Source: Algoriphagus sp.
GTDB taxonomy: Bacteria; Bacteroidota; Bacteroidia; Cytophagales; Cyclobacteriaceae
Direction of reading: 5' to 3'
Assembly: GCA_023255285.1 (NCBI GenBank)
Contig: JALRIY010000066.1
Span: 1-10,422, forward strand
DNA: 10,422 nucleotides
The notes beneath the pieces are model-generated. The model saw only the letters and a list, made by a program, of their open reading frames with translations, did no database searches and was not told where the DNA came from. The position numbers and the translations under genes were made by a program. Positions 6,501 to 10,422 of this stretch are shown one piece after another (the stretch's first letter is position 1; each line of letters opens with the position of its first letter).

Positions 6501-8063
6501 ATGAAAAATTTATTTTATTCTATTTATGCAGCAGTACTTTTGATAGCCACTCCTTCTTTTGGACAAACTTGGGAAGTATATGATTTCAGTGGCAACCTAC
6601 AAACCAAAGCAGAATACCAAGATTTAGACTTTTATGGCAATTCAGTTTGTATCGGCACAAATACAGATGGTCTATTCCTCTTATCTCCAGATTTGAAACC
6701 TTCGGTAAATCTCCAAGGTGAAAAAATACTTCAGTTCCAAAAACCTTGGATACTAGTCAAAGGCCCGAAAGGAATCGGTGCTTTTCACGAATATGGACAG
6801 CTTGCTCTTCCACTTGAATACGAAGAAATACAAACCTACTCCAACAGGCTTTTAGCTAGAAAAGGAAGTGATTATTGGGTATTTGAAAAATCTTCTGGTA
6901 AATCAAAATGGCTAGGAAGCGCCGAAGAAGCCTTGCTAACTCAGAATGGGCAAGTAATTTTAAAAAAAGATGGAGAATACTTTCTTCCACTATCTGCTAA
7001 TCCTGAAAAACCCTATGAATCGTTGAAGGAAAATAAAGGGAATTTTCTCCTCGCAAAGGAAGCTTCTGGTTACGGTTTGATCAACCAATCGGGTGAATAC
7101 GTAATGGAACCGGTCATCGACCAATTGGAACATACAAAAGGGGATAATTACTTTGGGTTTGATGAAAATCAATACCTCCTTATTCGTGGGTTCGATCAAA
7201 GTGCCCAAGTGAGGTACAATTCTTACCACCAAATCACCAAAGAAGGTGACTTACTCTTGGAATACATACATGGCAAACTAAGACGTGTGCTCGAAGAAGA
7301 AGGCATATTACTAGATGCCGTAGGGATGGAATCAGTACAACTTATTGATGCTGACTTGTTTAATATTCATTTTCGCGAAAATAAATTAGGACTTCATGGG
7401 AAATCTGAATGGCTTGTTTCTCCAAATTCGGATGCACAATGGATTGGAATGGGAAATGAAGGTTTGTTTCCTGCATTAAAAAATGGAAAATATGGCTTTG
7501 TAAACAAGAGCGGAGCTTGGGTCATTCCCCCTACGTTTGAAGAAGTTGGAATCTTCTCCGAAAAAATCGGAACCTTTCGCGAAAATAACTATTGGGGAAC
7601 GTTAGATCCAGAAGGGAAAATCTTATCTGAAGCCAAATGGGAAAGTATAGGTTCATTTGTCAAAGGACTAGCTATTGCAGAAGCTGCTGGTAAAAATTAC
7701 CTAATCCGAGCCAATGGAGAACTCGCATTTCCCGAAGGAATGGATAAAATTTCACGCTTGAAAGAAGGGGTTTATCTAGTAGCGAATAATACCAAAAAAG
7801 GCCTTCTAAATGCTGCAGGAAATCTCATATTGCCTTTGGAATTTGAGCAAATTAAAGTGGAAAACAAAGACTTTTTTATCGTTACAAAAAACAAACTTTC
7901 CGGAATAATGAGGTCCAATGGGGATACCTTTCTTTCACTAAATTATTCTGAGGTCGCCATAGACTGGGAGGAACAAAAAGTATTTGCAAAAGGATTGATT
8001 CAAGTTGAAGATCCTGAATTACCCCAAGCTACTGTACCTGCTAAACGAAAAAAGGGAGAATAA
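6501..8063 (+). CDS. Secreted WG-repeat protein
   Basis: This is a 520-residue protein with an N-terminal signal peptide (hydrophobic 8-19, probable cleavage after SFG at 19-21, mature start QTW). The rest is built of degenerate WG-type beta repeats, each with a short G-x-x-x-x-x-G-x-x-hydrophobic-P-x-x-(F/Y)-E/D-x-(I/V/L) pattern. Clear copies begin near residues 86 (IGAFHEYGQLALPLEYEEI), 188 (YGLINQSGEYVMEPVIDQL), 330 (YGFVNKSGAWVIPPTFEEV) and 433 (KGLLNAAGNLILPLEFEQI). Weaker ones occur around 296 and 360. WG-repeat proteins have no single known function; a binding or scaffold role in the periplasm or at the surface is inference. The C-terminus is a short basic tail. The last codons and the stop are inside the terminator hairpin. 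It follows hemA by 67 bases and may be read through from it. Confidence 0.88.
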   Translation: MKNLFYSIYAAVLLIATPSFGQTWEVYDFSGNLQTKAEYQDLDFYGNSVCIGTNTDGLFLLSPDLKPSVNLQGEKILQFQKPWILVKGPKGIGAFHEYGQLALPLEYEEIQTYSNRLLARKGSDYWVFEKSSGKSKWLGSAEEALLTQNGQVILKKDGEYFLPLSANPEKPYESLKENKGNFLLAKEASGYGLINQSGEYVMEPVIDQLEHTKGDNYFGFDENQYLLIRGFDQSAQVRYNSYHQITKEGDLLLEYIHGKLRRVLEEEGILLDAVGMESVQLIDADLFNIHFRENKLGLHGKSEWLVSPNSDAQWIGMGNEGLFPALKNGKYGFVNKSGAWVIPPTFEEVGIFSEKIGTFRENNYWGTLDPEGKILSEAKWESIGSFVKGLAIAEAAGKNYLIRANGELAFPEGMDKISRLKEGVYLVANNTKKGLLNAAGNLILPLEFEQIKVENKDFFIVTKNKLSGIMRSNGDTFLSLNYSEVAIDWEEQKVFAKGLIQVEDPELPQATVPAKRKKGE

Positions 8064-8077
8064 AATCTCCCTTTTTT
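8048..8077. terminator. Bidirectional rho-independent terminator overlapping the end of the WG-repeat gene
   Basis: GGGAGA (8054-8059) pairs with TCTCCC (8066-8071) around a six-base loop. The stem is flanked by six A on the left (8048-8053) and six T on the right (8072-8077), which can extend the helix and supply a U-tract on either strand. The stop codon TAA (8061-8063) lies in the loop and the last codons form the left arm. It ends transcription of the plus-strand genes and could also stop the convergent floA transcript. Confidence 0.9.
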
Positions 8078-8234
8078 GCACATTCCGCGTAATTATTCCC
8101 TTTTTATCTGCTTCCAAGGGAACTAGAAGTAAATTTATTTTCATTGTATTGGGCAGTGCCCAGTCAAGGGATACCTGAAAATTATTTTTTTTTGAACCTG
8201 AGCGTCAAAAGAATAAAAAAACCAAGGTAAAATC
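8064..8234. other. Convergent intergenic spacer between the WG-repeat gene and floA
   Basis: These 171 A/T-rich bases lie between two genes transcribed toward each other. Apart from the right arm of the terminator and a 13-base palindrome (listed separately), I see no gene, promoter or strong hairpin. No convincing separate terminator for floA is visible here. Confidence 0.6.
8150..8162. repeat. GC-rich 13-base palindrome in the convergent spacer
   Basis: TGGGCAGTGCCCA is two perfect six-base arms around a single central G, standing out in A/T-rich DNA. As RNA it would form a five-pair stem with a three-base loop. There is no T-run beside it, so it is not a standard terminator. Function unknown. 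Confidence 0.4.
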
Positions 8235-9236
8235 TTACGATTTCAATGGTCCTGAATCTTTGGATTCAGTGCCTGAATTGGCAATGGAATCACGCATCGC
8301 GGTATCTGATTTCACATTCTCCATTTTGTAATAATCCATTATTCCAAGTTGGCCAGAACGAAAGGCTTCAGCGATCGCCTTTGGAATTTCAGCCTCTGCT
8401 TCCACCACTTTAGCACGCATTTCTACATTTTTCGCCTTCATTTCTTGTTCCAAAGCTACAGCCATTGCCCGACGTTCTTCCGCCTTTGCCTCTGCCACTT
8501 TCAAGTCTGCGGAAGCTTGATCAATTTGTAATTTGGCGCCAATATTTACCCCTACATCGATATCAGCAATGTCAATGGAGAGAATTTCAAAAGCAGTGCC
8601 TGCATCCAAGCCTCTGGAAAGCACCAGCTTTGAGATTTTGTCTGGATTCTCCAACACCGACTTATGATTGGATGCAGATCCAATAGAAGTTACAATTCCT
8701 TCTCCTACCCTTGCTAAAATCGTTTCTTCCCCTGCTCCTCCCACCAGCTGGGCAATGTTAGCTCTGACAGTTACTCTAGCTTTGGCAACCAATTGAATCC
8801 CATCTGCCGCTACTGCCGCCACATTGGGTGTGTTGATCACTTTTGGATTAACTGAAATTTGTACTGCCTCAAATACATCTCTACCTGCCAAATCAATGGC
8901 AGTAGCCTGCTTGAAAGTTAAGGTGATATTGGCCTTGTCTGCTGAAATCAACGCTCTAATCACAGAAGGAACATTGCCCCCGGCCAAAAAGTGAGTTTCC
9001 AAATCATTGGTGGTTAATTGCAAACCTGCCTTGGTTGCCGTAATCATGGAATTAACAATCAAACTTGGTGGCACTTTTCGGATTCGCATCCCAATCAATT
9101 CACCAATTCCAACCCGAACATTTGAAAATTGTGCCGTGATCCACAAATTGACCGGAACAAAATACAGGAAAACAAAGAGTAAAACGAGGCCTCCAAATGC
9201 AGCAACCAAAAGAAATAACGAACTATCTTCTAACAT
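8235..9236 (-). CDS. floA: Flotillin-like protein FloA
   Basis: This 333-residue protein matches the bacterial flotillin FloA (YqfA) family in length and order. A single N-terminal hydrophobic hairpin/anchor (about 6-29) is followed by the SPFH-like region with RVGIGELIGMRIRKVPP (41-57), then by VGGAGEETILARVGEGIV and IADIDVGVNIGAKLQIDQA. Next comes an Ala/Glu/Lys-rich coiled coil (about 240-290) and the PKAIAEAFRSGQLGIMDYYK ending. FloA oligomerises in the cytoplasmic membrane and organises functional membrane microdomains; its cargo varies. The last 25 or so residues are a polar, Ser/Asp/Lys-rich tail. The ATG at 9236 lies six bases after the nfeD stop, so the two genes form one translational unit. 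Confidence 0.96.
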   Translation of the reverse strand: MLEDSSLFLLVAAFGGLVLLFVFLYFVPVNLWITAQFSNVRVGIGELIGMRIRKVPPSLIVNSMITATKAGLQLTTNDLETHFLAGGNVPSVIRALISADKANITLTFKQATAIDLAGRDVFEAVQISVNPKVINTPNVAAVAADGIQLVAKARVTVRANIAQLVGGAGEETILARVGEGIVTSIGSASNHKSVLENPDKISKLVLSRGLDAGTAFEILSIDIADIDVGVNIGAKLQIDQASADLKVAEAKAEERRAMAVALEQEMKAKNVEMRAKVVEAEAEIPKAIAEAFRSGQLGIMDYYKMENVKSDTAMRDSIANSGTESKDSGPLKS

Positions 9237-9242
9237 AACTAT

Positions 9243-9701
9243 CTAATTTACAGTGATTTTATTGTTTTCAATTTTTACAATCGTCACTGGGCTTTTGACT
9301 TCAATAAACCCAGATTCTGATTTCACTTCTACCCACATTTCATCAAAAGAAGCTTTCCCATAAGGCTTTATATCGGAAACAGCAATGCCTTTCATTCCTA
9401 CTTCTAGTCCGGTCATCCTTCCCTCGAAAATACCTCCTGATTGGGTAGATTTCAAGGAAAATTTTTTCCAAATCCCCGAACTAAAACCATACCCTACCGC
9501 TGCAAAATTTAAGGTAAGGGCTAGGGCAGTGATCCAAAGAGCAAGCGTATAGTCAAAATTCAGAAATGCAAAAACAAGTCCTGCCCCACTAACCAAAAAT
9601 CCTAAAACACCTACTACCGTGGTCCCTGGGATAAATAGGAGCTCGACCAGAAGTAAAACCAGTCCTATTATCAAGAGTGCACTTAAAATGAATAATTCCA
9701 T
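9243..9701 (-). CDS. NfeD family membrane protein (short form)
   Basis: This is a 152-residue protein with three transmembrane helices (about 3-24, 28-47, 51-72) followed by a soluble beta-rich domain (about 88-150) of the NfeD OB-fold type. That domain contains GRMTGLEVGMKGIAVSDIKP and ends in VTIVKIENNKITVN. There is no ClpP-like protease part, so this is the short NfeD form. NfeD proteins are almost always paired with a flotillin or stomatin gene and are thought to help assemble or anchor it; the immediate floA neighbour supports this. It is separated from proS by a strong terminator, so it must have its own promoter in 9702-9760. I could not identify a clear one. Confidence 0.93.
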   Translation of the reverse strand: MELFILSALLIIGLVLLLVELLFIPGTTVVGVLGFLVSGAGLVFAFLNFDYTLALWITALALTLNFAAVGYGFSSGIWKKFSLKSTQSGGIFEGRMTGLEVGMKGIAVSDIKPYGKASFDEMWVEVKSESGFIEVKSPVTIVKIENNKITVN

Positions 9702-9760
9702 ACAAGTTCTATTGAACTGCCACTAATCTACTAGAATCTGCTGAATACTTGCTTCAAAAG

Positions 9761-9784
9761 AAAAAAAACCCGGAAAATCCGGGT
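9761..9784 (-). terminator. Rho-independent terminator of proS
   Basis: On the minus strand ACCCGGA (9784-9778) pairs perfectly with TCCGGGT (9774-9768) around a three-base loop and runs into eight T (9768-9761). It starts 24 bases after the proS stop and separates proS from nfeD-floA. Confidence 0.93.
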
Positions 9785-9808
9785 CAAATTTTTCTTTAAA
9801 TAAGAAAA

Positions 9809-10422
9809 TCAATAAGCCTTTGCAAAAAGCACACGTCCCACTGAAGGTTGCCCACTGTAAATACAATTCCCCGATTCTTGGACTTGATCTAATGGGATGC
9901 ATCGAATAGTCGCTTTGGTCAATTCTTTTATTTTTTCTTCCGTTTCTGAGGTACCATCCCAATGCGCAGACAAAAACCCTGCCTTTGATTCCAACACTTC
10001 CTTAAACTCCTCCCAAGAATTTACCTCTCTGGTATTTTCTTTTCTAAAATCAAATGCTCTTTGGTATATCTGCTCCTGAATCTCCTCTAAGAGATTCCCG
10101 ATTTTTTGAGCAATTGGCATCTCTTCCCATTGGAAAGATTCTTTCGTTAATGTATCCCTTCTTGCAATTTCTAAGGTCTTATTTTCCAAATCTCGAGGAC
10201 CTAAACCAATTCGAATAGGCACCCCCTTCAATTCGTACTCTGCAAACTTCCAACCTGGCTTTTGCGTATCTCTATCGTCGTATTTTACACTGATACCTGC
10301 TTTTCGCAAATCTTCCATGATTTCATTTGCTTTCACAGAAATCAGAGCCAACTCTTCCTCGCCACGATAAATTGGCACAATCACTACCTGAAATGGGGCT
10401 AGCTTAGGTGGTAAAACCAATC
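9809..10422 (-). CDS. proS: Prolyl-tRNA synthetase, archaeal/eukaryote-like type, C-terminal part
   Basis: The enzyme attaches proline to tRNA(Pro). Only about 204 C-terminal codons are in the window; the frame is open to the right edge, and the visible LVLPPKLAPFQVVIVPI is internal sequence, so the start lies outside. The anticodon-binding domain is seen as KYDDRDTQKPGWKFAEYE, then GVPIRIGLGPRDLE. The C-terminal extension ends in GRVLFAKAY. A terminal Tyr and this extension mark the archaeal/eukaryote-like ProRS, which many Bacteroidota use instead of the long bacterial form. The extension keeps only two of the usual zinc-type cysteines (in TIRCIPL and GNCIYSG). The gene ends in its own terminator. 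Confidence 0.96.
   Translation of the reverse strand, partial: LVLPPKLAPFQVVIVPIYRGEEELALISVKANEIMEDLRKAGISVKYDDRDTQKPGWKFAEYELKGVPIRIGLGPRDLENKTLEIARRDTLTKESFQWEEMPIAQKIGNLLEEIQEQIYQRAFDFRKENTREVNSWEEFKEVLESKAGFLSAHWDGTSETEEKIKELTKATIRCIPLDQVQESGNCIYSGQPSVGRVLFAKAY

Noticed and set aside
8183..8234. Separate floA terminator in the A/T-rich stretch after its stop
   Set aside because: Only very short A/T stems (for example TTTTGA with TCAAAA) can be drawn, with no GC core.
9723..9962. Minus-strand open frame overlapping the proS 3' end and its terminator
   Set aside because: It is in a different frame from proS, runs through the proS terminator hairpin and has no recognisable domain.
1..10422. 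CRISPR arrays, insertion sequences, tRNA or rRNA genes
   Set aside because: No regularly spaced repeats, transposase motifs, terminal inverted repeats or cloverleaf/rRNA sequences were found by reading the window.

Overview
The window looks like chromosomal DNA from a Bacteroidota bacterium, most likely a Cytophagales/Cyclobacteriaceae-type organism. I infer this from the kinds of genes present: an archaeal/eukaryote-like ProS, a Bacteroidota-style HemA, a stand-alone HsdR N-terminal-domain protein and a WG-repeat protein. A TAnnTTTG-type promoter element, A/T-rich spacers, few Shine-Dalgarno sequences and moderate-to-low GC fit the same picture. No mobile element, tRNA, rRNA or CRISPR array is visible. 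No stretch longer than about 180 bases lacks a gene.

Layout. (1) Positions 1-4984 are all on the minus strand. Read in transcription order they encode a membrane-anchored helix-hairpin-helix (ComEA-like) protein, a stand-alone HsdR-N (PD-(D/E)XK-like) protein, an exported rhodanese, a DUF547 lipoprotein, a two-dinucleotide-fold FAD/NAD(P)H oxidoreductase, and a multi-spanning membrane protein entering a Cys-rich Fe-S segment that runs off the left edge. (2) A 180-base divergent promoter region (4985-5164) separates these from two plus-strand genes: hemA (glutamyl-tRNA reductase, first committed step of tetrapyrrole synthesis) and a secreted WG-repeat protein. The second ends in a strong terminator whose loop contains the stop codon. 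(3) From 8235 to the right edge everything is again on the minus strand: the 3' part of proS, a strong terminator, then an nfeD-floA pair (membrane microdomain proteins).

How the genes may work together. The oxidoreductase and Fe-S membrane protein share a base at their stop/start junction, and the rhodanese and DUF547 proteins upstream both carry export signals. These four genes look like an electron-transfer and sulfur-handling module spanning cytoplasm, membrane and periplasm. Its substrate cannot be read from this window. It is the least explained and most interesting part. NfeD and FloA form a well-known two-gene unit. HemA and ProS are housekeeping enzymes.
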